Position numbers and translations under genes: made by a program
Notes under the pieces: generated by a model
What the model saw: only the letters and a program-made list of their open reading frames with translations
Databases searched by the model: none
Told to the model about the DNA's origin: nothing
Shown: positions 8,069 through 16,246 of the stretch, one piece after another
Position numbering within the stretch: position 1 is the first letter of the stretch
How the letters are laid out: the number at the start of each line of letters is the position of its first letter
NCBI GenBank assembly: GCA_900100895.1
Contig: FMTX01000028.1
Location: forward strand, 1 to 43,658
Direction: 5' to 3'
Length of the DNA stretch: 43,658 bases
DNA from: Lachnospiraceae bacterium YSD2013
Lineage (GTDB): Bacteria; Bacillota; Clostridia; Lachnospirales; Lachnospiraceae

Positions 8069-9973
8069 ATGTGGAATATTAGCTTTGAACTCCCATTGGT
8101 AATGATATTGGGAATTATCCTGGCTTTTTTCTTCTCGCGCCCCAGGCTGGGACTCAGAAGAAGTCGTATTTTTTTGAATATCGTTATAATTGAGACGCTG
8201 ACTATTCTTACCGATCTTGTGGCATGCTTGGTGGACAATAACTATGCCGCCTACACCATAACAACGGTTAAAATTGTTAACGCGCTTTATTTTGTTGCAT
8301 TCTTTTCAAGAGCATATATGATGTATCTTTTCGCAACCGCAGTTATGAAGGATACGCTTGAGAAGGATGCTGCCATAAGAGTCTTAATCAGACTGCCCAT
8401 GCATGCCGGCGTTATTCTTACGCTTATATCGGTGTTCTTCGGCTCATGGCAGTTTACTCATGTTATCTTTTACGCAGACGGGTACGGATATCATTCCGGG
8501 CAACTGTACAATATGGTATATGTCTGCGGATTCTATTACGTATTGCTGTCATTTATTTCGCTGTTTTTGTACAGACGCAAACTCGGCAGAAGGCGTGAAA
8601 AATACAGCATGCTTTTCTACAATCTGATAATACTCGCCGCATTGATACTAAGGCTTGCACTGCCTGATTTCCTGGTCATGGACACATTTATATTCATGGC
8701 GATTTTGGTAGTGTTCCTGGCATTTGAAAACCCAGAGTATTATCTCGACCTCAAGGGTGCAACTTTCAACGACCTTGCTTTTAACGAGCACCTTGCAGAG
8801 CATGTTTCAAGCCTCGACGAAATTCCGATAGGTGTATCCGTATATAACTACCACGAAATGAGAGAAGTATACGGATACATGCAGATGCAGGTAGGCCTTA
8901 TAATTATAGGCAAGTACTTAAAACAACTGTGTCCCAAATCCAGAGTATTCTATTACAGAAACGGACGATTCATATTGCTTACCACTTCGGATATAGATGT
9001 TAATGAGAAAGCGCAGGAGATTATTGAACGATTCAAGCGTCCGCTACGCTCTCCCGAAGCGGAATTGTACCTTTCGGTCGGCATAGCTTTATATGACCTG
9101 GCACAGCCGGAATACAGCGTAGAGACCATTGCAAGCACTATGTTAAAGGCGCTTGATGAAGTAGGCAGAACCGGCAACGTAACTACCTTTTTCGAGGAGT
9201 ACTTAAGCCGTACTGAAAAAGAAAAATACGTTAAGAAGTGTATTGAAAACGCGCTCGAAACCCGAAGCCTCGAGCTGTATCTGCAGCCCATCGTGGATAC
9301 ATCGACAGGTAAGGTTGTAGGCGCGGAAGCACTTTCCAGAATAAAGGATCTTGACGGTAAGATTATCCCGCCCGGAATCTTTATTCCTATAGCCGAGAAC
9401 AGCGGACGTATCAACGAACTCGGCGAGCTTGTGTTTGAAAAGGCTTGCGAGTTTATGAGTGAATCGGACGGGAAACCAAAGAATATCGAGTGGATAAACG
9501 TTAACCTTTCGCCCGCACAGTTTGTACGAACCGACCTTGCGGAACGCTACGCGGCAATAATAGACAAGTATGGAATTGATCGCGACAAGGTTCACTTAGA
9601 AATCACCGAAGGTTGTATGATTGACGATGCTTTTCTGCAAAAGCAGATGGATACCATGACCGAGAGCGGTTTCAAATTCGTGCTCGATGACTACGGTACC
9701 GGTTATTCCAATCTTTCGCGACTTAAGAAGTGTCCGTTTATCAACATAAAACTTGACATGAGTATTGTGTGGGACTATTGTAAAGAACCGGAGGAGATTC
9801 TTCCGAACATGCTACAGGCATTTAAGTACATGGGCTTCAAAATTACCGCAGAGGGTGTAGAGAACCTTGAAATGGCCGATACCATGAAGAACATCGGCTG
9901 CGATTTCCTGCAAGGCTACTATTACTCAAAGCCCATACCGCAGGATGAATTTGTCGAGAAGTACATGAGTTGA
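8069..9973 (+). CDS. Membrane-anchored c-di-GMP phosphodiesterase candidate (multi-TM + degenerate GGDEF + EAL)
   Basis: A 634-residue protein. The first ~215 residues hold about seven hydrophobic segments, like a 7TM/MASE-type sensor. A GGDEF-like domain follows (about 240-375) with the signature worn to RNGRFILL. The EAL domain (about 390-630) is complete: EAL near residue 418, then NVNLSP, LEITEG, LDDYGTGYS, IKLD, AEGVEN and LQGYYYSKP. I infer an active phosphodiesterase responding to a membrane or extracellular signal, with no cyclase activity. The ATG at 8069 is chosen for the AAGGAG at 8055-8060; the in-frame ATG at 8009 lacks a binding site. A TGGTATACT extended -10 sits at about 7986. 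A Cys miniprotein starts 19 nt downstream and may be cotranscribed. Confidence 0.9.
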   Translation: MWNISFELPLVMILGIILAFFFSRPRLGLRRSRIFLNIVIIETLTILTDLVACLVDNNYAAYTITTVKIVNALYFVAFFSRAYMMYLFATAVMKDTLEKDAAIRVLIRLPMHAGVILTLISVFFGSWQFTHVIFYADGYGYHSGQLYNMVYVCGFYYVLLSFISLFLYRRKLGRRREKYSMLFYNLIILAALILRLALPDFLVMDTFIFMAILVVFLAFENPEYYLDLKGATFNDLAFNEHLAEHVSSLDEIPIGVSVYNYHEMREVYGYMQMQVGLIIIGKYLKQLCPKSRVFYYRNGRFILLTTSDIDVNEKAQEIIERFKRPLRSPEAELYLSVGIALYDLAQPEYSVETIASTMLKALDEVGRTGNVTTFFEEYLSRTEKEKYVKKCIENALETRSLELYLQPIVDTSTGKVVGAEALSRIKDLDGKIIPPGIFIPIAENSGRINELGELVFEKACEFMSESDGKPKNIEWINVNLSPAQFVRTDLAERYAAIIDKYGIDRDKVHLEITEGCMIDDAFLQKQMDTMTESGFKFVLDDYGTGYSNLSRLKKCPFINIKLDMSIVWDYCKEPEEILPNMLQAFKYMGFKITAEGVENLEMADTMKNIGCDFLQGYYYSKPIPQDEFVEKYMS

Positions 9974-9992
9974 TACGGGGAGAGACAGTAAC

Positions 9993-10223
9993 GTGAAATC
10001 ATTGTTAATCAAAGATACCACTCGCGAGGAGCGGGAGCAGATAGTGGCGGAGTCCATAGGAAATGTAGCAGGTGCATGCGACGGCTGTGCGGCCGGAGTC
10101 GCTGAGATGTATCAGGATTACATTGACGGCAAGAAGGAGATTCGCGACATCAATATGGAATACCGGGCAAGATACATATCGGGTATGGAAGTGCCGGAAA
10201 AGTCCGGTTGCCCCATGCAATAA
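9993..10223 (+). CDS. Cys-motif miniprotein, paralogue 1
   Basis: A 76-residue protein of unknown function starting at GTG 9993 (GGGGAGAG lies 10-15 nt upstream). It has an N-terminal SLLIKDTTREEREQIV segment, a central CDGC motif (Cys30/Cys33) and then a YQDYIDGKKEI block. The same order of parts recurs in the products of 19030 and 19267, which makes it a real family rather than a chance ORF. Paired cysteines suggest a metal site or a disulfide/thiol exchange role; this is inference only. It directly follows the EAL gene and ends before a shared terminator. Confidence 0.75.
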   Translation: MKSLLIKDTTREEREQIVAESIGNVAGACDGCAAGVAEMYQDYIDGKKEIRDINMEYRARYISGMEVPEKSGCPMQ

Positions 10224-10249
10224 AATTGATTAAGGTATTACTGATACAG

Positions 10250-10281
10250 GGCTGAAGAATAGTATTATTCTTCAGCCTTTT
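10250..10281. terminator. Terminator overlapping the end of the SRAP gene
   Basis: A perfect 12-bp stem (10250-10261 with 10266-10277) with a 4-nt loop and TTTT. It serves the miniprotein transcript on the plus strand and overlaps the stop codon of the minus-strand yedK-type gene, where AAAA lies on the opposite side. Confidence 0.85.
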
Positions 10282-10891
10282 CTACTACCATGTCCGACAA
10301 CGCATAGGGGAGTAAATCCTCGGGCTTAGTGGAGGGATTGAGCCATTCGTCAATCTTGTCCTCGGGGAGCATGAGGGGCATGCGGTCGTGGATGGTGCTC
10401 ATCTCGACTGTGGGCTCGCGGGTGAGGACTACGAAGACGGGATAGCCGTTCTCGATGCGATACAGGCCGCAGAGCCAGGTGACGGTGTAGCCGGTAGGCT
10501 GGATGGAGAACTTGTCGCCGGTCTTGTCCTTACCGTCGGGGCTCTTAAAGTGCTGCCACTCAAAGTAATAAGAGGCGGGTATGATGCATCGCTGATACTG
10601 CCAGGAATCGCGGAAAGTAGGCTTCTCGCCGGCAGTCTCCACGCGGGCATTAAAGAGAGTACGCTTATTCTCACCGGTCAAATAGCCCCACTGCATAGGG
10701 TATACGGTCTTAACTCCCTCCTTATTAGGAGCCAGGACGGGGACGATGTCGGTAGGGCGTACCTCGCCGTCTGTAACTATAGGGCGTCCGTGGGACTCTA
10801 TAAAGCGCGAGGCCAGTACGGAGCGGTAGACTTCTTCAACTATTTCCTTAAGCTCGGGAAGGTCTTTCTCGAGGGCGTATCTGGTGCACAT
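10265..10891 (-). CDS. yedK: SOS response-associated peptidase-fold protein (SRAP/YedK/HMCES)
   Basis: SRAP proteins form a covalent crosslink through Cys2 with abasic sites in single-stranded DNA, shielding them. The 208-residue protein begins Met-Cys-Thr-Arg as required. Other conserved SRAP residues are visible: Asn in FNARVET, Glu in PASYYFEW and His in STIHDRMPLML. It is the last gene of a four-gene minus-strand cassette; its GGAGG site overlaps the stop codon region of the preceding small gene. The LexA boxes at 12988-13015 predict DNA-damage induction together with the Y-family polymerase. Confidence 0.95.
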   Translation of the reverse strand: MCTRYALEKDLPELKEIVEEVYRSVLASRFIESHGRPIVTDGEVRPTDIVPVLAPNKEGVKTVYPMQWGYLTGENKRTLFNARVETAGEKPTFRDSWQYQRCIIPASYYFEWQHFKSPDGKDKTGDKFSIQPTGYTVTWLCGLYRIENGYPVFVVLTREPTVEMSTIHDRMPLMLPEDKIDEWLNPSTKPEDLLPYALSDMVVEKAEE

Positions 10892-10900
10892 GGCGGCCTC

Positions 10901-11155
10901 CTAGGGATAATCGTCAAGGGTATCGGTATTGTTATTGTAAAAATCGGTAACTGTCTGTTCCGACTTTGAAAGCTCTTCGTCAAAGCCCTTAAGGGCATCG
11001 AAAGGATTAAATATCTTGGCCCGTTTGGAACAGTCCATGGACGGGTGTTTAAAGGAAAAGGGGTCGTTCTTGTCATGCTTGGGCTTGCCTTTCTCGTAGA
11101 CCTTGCTGTATTTGAAAGAGGAAGGAAGCGAAGAGGAACCCGGTACATTATTCAT
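10901..11155 (-). CDS. Small uncharacterised protein of the SOS cassette
   Basis: An 84-residue, hydrophilic protein with many Lys, Asp, Ser and Asn and no recognised domain. The DNA reads M-I-M-N-N at the start. The ATG at 11155 is preferred because GGAGG lies about 6 nt before it, whereas the first ATG (11161) nearly touches the binding site. It lies between the Y-family polymerase and the SRAP gene, the kind of place occupied by YolD-like proteins beside UmuC homologues in Bacillus, but I see no YolD similarity. A role as a polymerase accessory factor is conjecture from position. Confidence 0.7.
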   Translation of the reverse strand: MNNVPGSSSLPSSFKYSKVYEKGKPKHDKNDPFSFKHPSMDCSKRAKIFNPFDALKGFDEELSKSEQTVTDFYNNNTDTLDDYP

Positions 11156-11190
11156 AATCATTCCTCCGGTGAGTAAACAGACCGGAGAGT

Positions 11191-12636
11191 CTATGCTCTG
11201 TGACCTCCGATCTGATTGTTACGCTGCACTGTGGTGGCGCCTTCTAAAAGATTCATGCCCTTTATAAGGGAGTTGGAGCCGTACTTGGTACGAACGTCCA
11301 AAAGGGCGGCATGAAGCTGTTTCTCTTTATTAAGCGCATCGTAATCGGTAAATAAATCAAGCTGATACATTCCGTTGTCGGATGAGACCTCACAGGCGCA
11401 CACGCCGAGCCTTCTGAACAGTATACGGCGGTCACACTTGCACTTGACATCAGCCATAATGAGCTCGCTTACCGGCCCGGAAATGTTAGTGGCGGCAGGT
11501 AATCTTACGGTACCGTTAGAGTGAGCGGGGTGAAGCCTTCCGTACCAGTCTATGGCCAGTCGACCATCATAACCGGGGCAGTATTCAAGGCTCTTGTAAT
11601 CGTAGCTGACCCACCAGGTGAACTTCTCGGAGACAAGATTCTTACGATACATATCGGAACATAAGACATCTATCATCTCACGAAGTACGAGGCAGGCCTC
11701 CTCAAACTTGTAGGGGCGGGGAAGTACCTGACCGTTGGAGAGGGAGTTATTGTCACTTTTATAATGCTTAATGTCGTACATAGTGACGGGCTCAATGCCC
11801 CAGGCGTGGTCTATCAGAATCTCAGCATCGATGCCGAAGGTCTTATAGAACCATTCCTCGTCCCATTGGGTACGCTCGGCGATGTCGCCCATGGTATACA
11901 TGTGATTACCCTCAAGCCTCAAAGCCTTGCCGTGGCCTATCTGCCAGAAGTCGGTAAGGGGTCTGTGATCCCACAAAAGGCGCTTGTATGAATCCTCCGT
12001 AAGGGAGGCTATGCGAACACCATCTCTGTCGGCGGGAACACGCTTAGCCACTATATCCATGGCGACCTTGGCAAGGTACAAATTAGTGCCTATGCCAACC
12101 GTAGCGGTAATACCCGTATTCTTAAGAACATCCCTTATCATGGTAAGTGCCATAACATGAGCCGGAAGCTTGCCGGTCTTACGAGCCTCATCCTCGTAGA
12201 AGTGAAGATAAGGAGTACAGTCGATAAAACACTCGTCGATGCTGTACACATGGACATCCTCGGGGGATACGTATTTAAGATATATTCCGTAAATCCGCGC
12301 AGAAACCTTCTCGTAATCGGCCATGCGGGGAACGGCGGTAATGTATAAAACCTTGGTATTGTGAAGCTTCTCATACTTGCGTATCGCTTGCTTAGCCTCA
12401 AATAAACGGGGGCGGCTCGGGACTCCTATAGCCTTAAGAGCCGGGGATACCGCAAGGCAGATGGTCTGATCCGACCTGCTCGAATCAGCCACCAAAAGAT
12501 TAGCCTTTAAGGGGTCTAAGCCCCTCGCAACGCATTCCACCGATGCATAGAAACTCTTCATATCTATGGCAATGTAGGAATGTCGGGCGAATTCCGCGCC
12601 CGAATCGGCATGTATATCATCCATATCGATTATCAA
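11191..12636 (-). CDS. Y-family translesion DNA polymerase (UmuC/UvrX type)
   Basis: A 481-residue error-prone polymerase that copies past DNA lesions. The palm motif IDMKSFYASVEC (about residues 24-35) and the catalytic VYSIDECFID (about 130-140) carry the metal-binding acidic residues. The segment LAVSPALKAIGV is typical of the Gram-positive UmuC/UvrX branch rather than DinB. The TTG start at 12636 overlaps the stop of the upstream HAD-like gene, which indicates translational coupling; the ATG at 12624 (Met5) is an alternative. The gene is second in the LexA-controlled cassette, and SOS induction follows from that promoter. Confidence 0.93.
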   Translation of the reverse strand: MIIDMDDIHADSGAEFARHSYIAIDMKSFYASVECVARGLDPLKANLLVADSSRSDQTICLAVSPALKAIGVPSRPRLFEAKQAIRKYEKLHNTKVLYITAVPRMADYEKVSARIYGIYLKYVSPEDVHVYSIDECFIDCTPYLHFYEDEARKTGKLPAHVMALTMIRDVLKNTGITATVGIGTNLYLAKVAMDIVAKRVPADRDGVRIASLTEDSYKRLLWDHRPLTDFWQIGHGKALRLEGNHMYTMGDIAERTQWDEEWFYKTFGIDAEILIDHAWGIEPVTMYDIKHYKSDNNSLSNGQVLPRPYKFEEACLVLREMIDVLCSDMYRKNLVSEKFTWWVSYDYKSLEYCPGYDGRLAIDWYGRLHPAHSNGTVRLPAATNISGPVSELIMADVKCKCDRRILFRRLGVCACEVSSDNGMYQLDLFTDYDALNKEKQLHAALLDVRTKYGSNSLIKGMNLLEGATTVQRNNQIGGHRA

Positions 12637-12962
12637 AAGGAAACGGCCTCGGGGAGAACCGCCCTGTCGTCAATGTAGTAATCGCAGGTAATCTTACGTG
12701 AGTTGTTGCCGTAGAGAGCGATAACCTCGGGGAGGTTATCGTTCACTGCGTCAAAGGTGAGTTTCTGGTCGGTGCACCAGGCGACGGCCTTATCGAGGGC
12801 ATCGCCGGCGCGACACGTCCAAAGGATTAATTTATTGCCTTCGGCTCTCCATTTACGTAAGTACTCAATGAGAGGAGTGTTCGGAGCGCCGAGTTCCGGC
12901 CAGGAGCTGTAGCAGAGAGTGCCGTCAAAATCGACGGCTATAATCTTATACTGTTCGTTCAT
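12633..12962 (-). CDS. Small HAD-like hydrolase
   Basis: A 109-residue protein with HAD motif I as VDFDGTLC (about residues 10-17) and an acidic motif IV, YYIDDRA, near the C-terminus. The length is that of a bare HAD core without a large cap, as in small phosphatases also found in phages. Its substrate is unknown. It is the first gene behind the double LexA box, so it is expected to be SOS-induced. One speculation is a role in nucleotide clean-up. The ATG has GGAGGT 6 nt upstream. Confidence 0.85.
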   Translation of the reverse strand: MNEQYKIIAVDFDGTLCYSSWPELGAPNTPLIEYLRKWRAEGNKLILWTCRAGDALDKAVAWCTDQKLTFDAVNDNLPEVIALYGNNSRKITCDYYIDDRAVLPEAVSF

Positions 12963-12987
12963 GACGGTACCTCCTTATCAATATCGA

Positions 12988-13045
12988 CGAACAAATGTTC
13001 TCGAATATGTGTTCTTAATATAGCACCATAAAAATAAAAAATCAA
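12988..13045 (-). promoter_or_regulatory. Sigma-A promoter with two abutting LexA boxes
   Basis: Read on the minus strand, TTGATT (13045-13040), a 17-bp spacer and TATATT (13022-13017) form a promoter. Immediately downstream lie two 14-bp LexA sites. Positions 12988-13001 contain a perfect GAAC-N4-GTTC palindrome. Positions 13002-13015 contain GAAT-N4-GTTC, one change from ideal. They cover the start site, a repressing position. The match is to the Gram-positive CGAACNNNNGTTCG consensus. Confidence 0.9.
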
Positions 13046-13201
13046 TGCTTTTTTAAAAATTTTCTTTGGCCGATTGTAGTATGATAGAAAACGGTAAAAA
13101 ATATTTTTTAATATAATGTCACCTTTCTTGGGCCCCAATCATATATAGTGTGTAAGGCCATTCGCGAAGACCTGTTGTTATCACATTTAGGAGGACAACA
13201 A

Positions 13202-13714
13202 ATGAATCAGGAAGCAAGGAATGCGAGTCTGGAGCGTGCCATAGAAAACTACAGTAACATGCTCTACAAGATATGCTTCGTAATCCTTAAAAACGAGCAG
13301 GACACGAAGGACGTTTTGCAGGAGACTTTTCTTACATATATGACCAAACGCCCGAGGTTTCATTCCGAAGAACATAAGAAAGCTTGGCTTATCAAGGTAT
13401 CACAGAATAAATGCAAGGAGTTCCTTAGATTTCATAAGAAACATGCCGCAGTCCCTCTTGAAGAGGTGGAGGAAAGCATCGGAATCACAAGAGGACTCAG
13501 ATTCGAAGACAAAGAAAAGCTAAATCTTATCTGGAACTTAAACGTTAAACTTAAAACAGTGGTAATCCTCTACTACATAGAAGGCTATTCGGTCAAAGAA
13601 ACCGCAGCCATTCTTAACATCTCAGAGGTTGCCGTGAAGAAACGCCTGCAAAGAGCCAGAGAGATCCTTTCCGAGCTCGGCAAGGCTTACGATGGAGGTT
13701 TAGTCTGTGATTAA
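13202..13714 (+). CDS. ECF-type RNA polymerase sigma factor
   Basis: A 170-residue sigma factor with only region 2 (about residues 12-82, including LQETFLTY and the KKAWLIKVSQNKCKEF segment) and region 4 (about 112-160, with the helix-turn-helix SVKETAAILNISEVAVKKRL). It redirects RNA polymerase to a small regulon. The ATG at 13202 follows TTAGGAGG; an upstream ATG at 13148 has no such site. It overlaps its downstream membrane partner by 8 nt, the usual arrangement for an ECF sigma and its anti-sigma factor. A TATAAT lies at about 13111. Confidence 0.93.
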   Translation: MNQEARNASLERAIENYSNMLYKICFVILKNEQDTKDVLQETFLTYMTKRPRFHSEEHKKAWLIKVSQNKCKEFLRFHKKHAAVPLEEVEESIGITRGLRFEDKEKLNLIWNLNVKLKTVVILYYIEGYSVKETAAILNISEVAVKKRLQRAREILSELGKAYDGGLVCD

Positions 13715-14834
13715 GAACGAATTTAGCAGAGATTTATTATCAAACATTGAAATCAGCACTGATTTGCAAAAAGAAATATATGAAAACTGTAAGAAAGGAA
13801 AGCGCGCCGGCGACTTAAGATTCAGATATTCGGGCGTAATCACCGCACTGATTGTTATCTTAATCTTCGGGACCACCGGAGCGGGCTCTTACGCGTACTA
13901 CAAGAGCGTTCAGTCCCGCATGGAAGCTATGCCCGACTTTGAAATCAAGGAATATTCCCTCGACCTTGAGAATGACACCGGCGTAACCATCGACGAAGCT
14001 TACAGCAGAAATCTTACCGACGAAGAGACTCTTCGTATGGCTGAGTTAGAAAGAAAATACAACGCAGAAGGCGTGTTCCCCGAAGGCGAAGTTAAGCGCG
14101 TTGCCACCCTCGCAGAGTGGGACGGCGAGAGTGTATGCTACGTCGAGGAAGACCACAAGCTCCACCTTCCCGACAAGATGACTGATGAGCAGCTGCTTCT
14201 TTTTATAGACTATCAGACAAAGAAAGACTATGTAATGCAGCAGGAAGTCGAGGAAATGTGGGAAGAAGAAGGCGTCAATACCCCTTCACCCTACGTAGAT
14301 GTTGAGAACGTCACCGAGGACAAACTCATAGAGATGAGCCGCGAACCCCTCGAGAAGCTTTTCGGCAAGGGTACCGCAGAAGGCTGGGAGCCTGTAGTTC
14401 AGGCATTTAAGCCCTCAGCCGCTTACCCCGAGGATGGCACGGACCACGACATGTACAATGTAATCTGGAATCAGGTCGGAGGGTCATCCAACAGCACCGA
14501 TTATATTGTAGTTTATAACATGAACGACTTATCGATAATAGGTGTAGCAATCCGCGGCAGAGAGCACTGGGCAGGCCTTCAGAGCTTCACCGATGCCGAA
14601 GCAGCAGCCAAGGTTGAGACCGACCTTCCCAAGGTATGCGCCGAGATTGAGCGCCTCTACGGCTACAAGAACTACGACAGCGAGTGGCACGAAGTCTACT
14701 ACGACTACACCGACCCCGGTGAAAATGACGCAAGACAGACCCGCTACGTCTTTAAGTTCGGTAACAAGACCGTAGACGTAATGTGGGATTTAGGAGCAGA
14801 GAAACTCGCTTCGGTAGAGTTTTTCAACGAATAA
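13707..14834 (+). CDS. Single-pass membrane protein, candidate anti-sigma factor
   Basis: A 375-residue protein with a short cytosolic N-terminus (about 34 residues), one membrane helix (about 36-58, GVITALIVILIFGTTGAGSY) and a long acidic extracytoplasmic part. It begins at GTG 13707 inside the sigma gene, with GAGGT upstream. Topology and overlap indicate a membrane anti-sigma that holds the ECF factor until an envelope signal arrives. No ZAS zinc motif or known sensor domain is visible, so the signal is unknown. The outer domain could itself sense substrate or cell-wall stress. Confidence 0.75.
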   Translation: MIKNEFSRDLLSNIEISTDLQKEIYENCKKGKRAGDLRFRYSGVITALIVILIFGTTGAGSYAYYKSVQSRMEAMPDFEIKEYSLDLENDTGVTIDEAYSRNLTDEETLRMAELERKYNAEGVFPEGEVKRVATLAEWDGESVCYVEEDHKLHLPDKMTDEQLLLFIDYQTKKDYVMQQEVEEMWEEEGVNTPSPYVDVENVTEDKLIEMSREPLEKLFGKGTAEGWEPVVQAFKPSAAYPEDGTDHDMYNVIWNQVGGSSNSTDYIVVYNMNDLSIIGVAIRGREHWAGLQSFTDAEAAAKVETDLPKVCAEIERLYGYKNYDSEWHEVYYDYTDPGENDARQTRYVFKFGNKTVDVMWDLGAEKLASVEFFNE

Positions 14835-14877
14835 ACAAGCTACCCCAACCAACTTAATTACATAATTCTTAAGAAGG

Positions 14878-14905
14878 CCCTCGGTGTCCCCGCACCGGGG
14901 GTTTT
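14878..14905 (+). terminator. Terminator of the sigma/anti-sigma operon
   Basis: Nine-base-pair GC-rich stem (14878-14886 with 14893-14901, one G-U), 6-nt loop, then TTTT. Confidence 0.85.
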
Positions 14906-14998
14906 CGCATTATAGCCGCGTCTGCCTGTTGCCAACGGTTAAGGTAAAATGTTACACTAAATATCGGAGTAAAAATTTGTGTATCAGGAGGATTCAAA

Positions 14999-15052
14999 AT
15001 GTTTTGTCATAACTGTGGTAAAGAAATACCCGAAGGCGCTCTACGCACGTAA
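14999..15052 (+). pseudogene. Truncated zinc-ribbon ORF
   Basis: A perfect GGAGG precedes an ATG that opens a 17-codon reading frame, MFCHNCGKEIPEGALRT, then a stop. The first 14 residues are a typical N-terminal half zinc ribbon (CxxCGKEIPEGA) of many Clostridia membrane and secreted proteins. The second Cys pair that should follow is gone. I read it as the head of a gene cut by deletion or rearrangement; a small leader peptide is a less likely option. Confidence 0.6.
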
Positions 15053-15070
15053 TTCACTCAGGGGATGACT

Positions 15071-15466
15071 ATGGAATTCAAAACAGGAAGCGGCTGGAAA
15101 GCCTGCTATGACAAAGAAAGAAACCTATACACCGCGGAGCGTAAAGGCCCCGGTTACCATCATCTGTACGAAATTACGAAGGAGATATATGATTCGCTTA
15201 AGGACGGTGCGGATGATAGCGAGGTCTATAAGCTGTTTGACGAAGGACGCCACCTGTATATGGACATAGACGACCGCTGCGGTCCGCCTTATACCGTTGT
15301 ACTCGACCATGACTATGCAAAGCTTTGTCCCTGGGCGAAAGTGGCTTCAAGTGAGAACGTCTGGCCCGACGAGCTGACGGATGCCGCGGTAGAATTGTTC
15401 GAATCGGAAAAGAACAATCGCGAGCAGCGGCGCAAAGCCCGCGAAGAGAGAAAAAATAATAATTAG
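15071..15466 (+). CDS. Uncharacterised 131-residue protein
   Basis: A soluble, charged protein without a recognised domain. It has many aromatic and acidic residues in the middle and a Lys/Arg/Glu/Asn tail. The ATG at 15071 is chosen because CAGGGG lies 6 nt before it; the in-frame ATG at 15065 is too close to that site. It starts 18 nt after the truncated zinc-ribbon frame, so it may originally have been preceded by, or joined to, that ribbon. No function is assigned. Confidence 0.65.
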   Translation: MEFKTGSGWKACYDKERNLYTAERKGPGYHHLYEITKEIYDSLKDGADDSEVYKLFDEGRHLYMDIDDRCGPPYTVVLDHDYAKLCPWAKVASSENVWPDELTDAAVELFESEKNNREQRRKAREERKNNN

Positions 15467-15512
15467 CGGTTAAAAAACGTTTCAATGTAACCGATATATA
15501 TCTTAGCGACGG

Positions 15513-15560
15513 AAGCGTGTTTTTCAATGGATTGAAAATCATTGAAAGATGCGCTTTTAT
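15513..15560 (+). terminator. Terminator-like hairpin
   Basis: Outer stem 15513-15517 / 15552-15556 and inner 8-bp stem 15522-15529 / 15540-15547, followed by a T/A-rich stretch. It lies between two unrelated small genes. Confidence 0.5.
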
Positions 15561-15582
15561 TATTGCGGTTATGTGAGGGTAT

Positions 15583-16167
15583 ATGAATATAAGCTTAAAT
15601 CCTAATCAAGAGGAATCTAAGAAAATCACCGGCACTAAGGAACTGGTCGAATACATTCTGGAGAGCGGTAACGAGGTGTCGAAAATGTCTGACGAAGAGC
15701 GCGCGGAAATGGACGCTCGCATCATGGCCAAGCTCCAATCGGGCAAGAAGCTTTCTGAGAAAGAACTTAACTACCTTCAAAGAACCAATCCCGTACTGTA
15801 CGCTCAGGCATTGAGAGTTCAGCGGATGGCGGAGGCTGTGGAAGAACGACTTAGGCATGCCAAGAGCAAAGAAGAAGCCGCAAACATCATATCATCGGCC
15901 TTAAGCGGAATATCTCAAAATGACCCGTATCGTGAATACATCTATGCCGCAATCAGTCGCGTTGTAGCAGAATTCCACGACTCCGATGCATATAATAAGC
16001 TCCCCGATACCATCGAGGATGCCCAAAGAAAGAACAGCGGCGAGTGTGGCGACGTATTTAAAGATGCCGAGGATTCGGAGGATGCAGACGACAGCTTCGA
16101 TCTTTTAAACTGGAGTCCGCTTACGGAGGTATATGACAGCCTGCCTTCTTTTACCGCGCAGGCCTAA
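15583..16167 (+). CDS. Uncharacterised helical protein
   Basis: A 194-residue hydrophilic protein, predominantly helical by composition. The middle (about residues 35-110) is rich in Glu, Lys, Arg, Ala and Leu and suggests a coiled coil or helical bundle, followed by an acidic Asp/Glu/Ser region at about 150-175. There is no signal peptide or membrane segment. The ATG has GAGGG 5 nt upstream. It is followed 79 nt later by another unknown protein, and the two may work together. I do not recognise the family. Confidence 0.7.
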   Translation: MNISLNPNQEESKKITGTKELVEYILESGNEVSKMSDEERAEMDARIMAKLQSGKKLSEKELNYLQRTNPVLYAQALRVQRMAEAVEERLRHAKSKEEAANIISSALSGISQNDPYREYIYAAISRVVAEFHDSDAYNKLPDTIEDAQRKNSGECGDVFKDAEDSEDADDSFDLLNWSPLTEVYDSLPSFTAQA

Positions 16168-16246
16168 ATAAAATCACAAAGCCGCTCGGCCCTTTCCGGG
16201 GAGCGGTGCAGTCGTGACCGACAGATCGACTGCGGAAAGGATGAGT

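Noticed and set aside
10901-11155. YolD-like identity for the small SOS-cassette protein
   Set aside because: The position beside a UmuC-type polymerase fits, but the sequence shows none of the YolD pattern I know.
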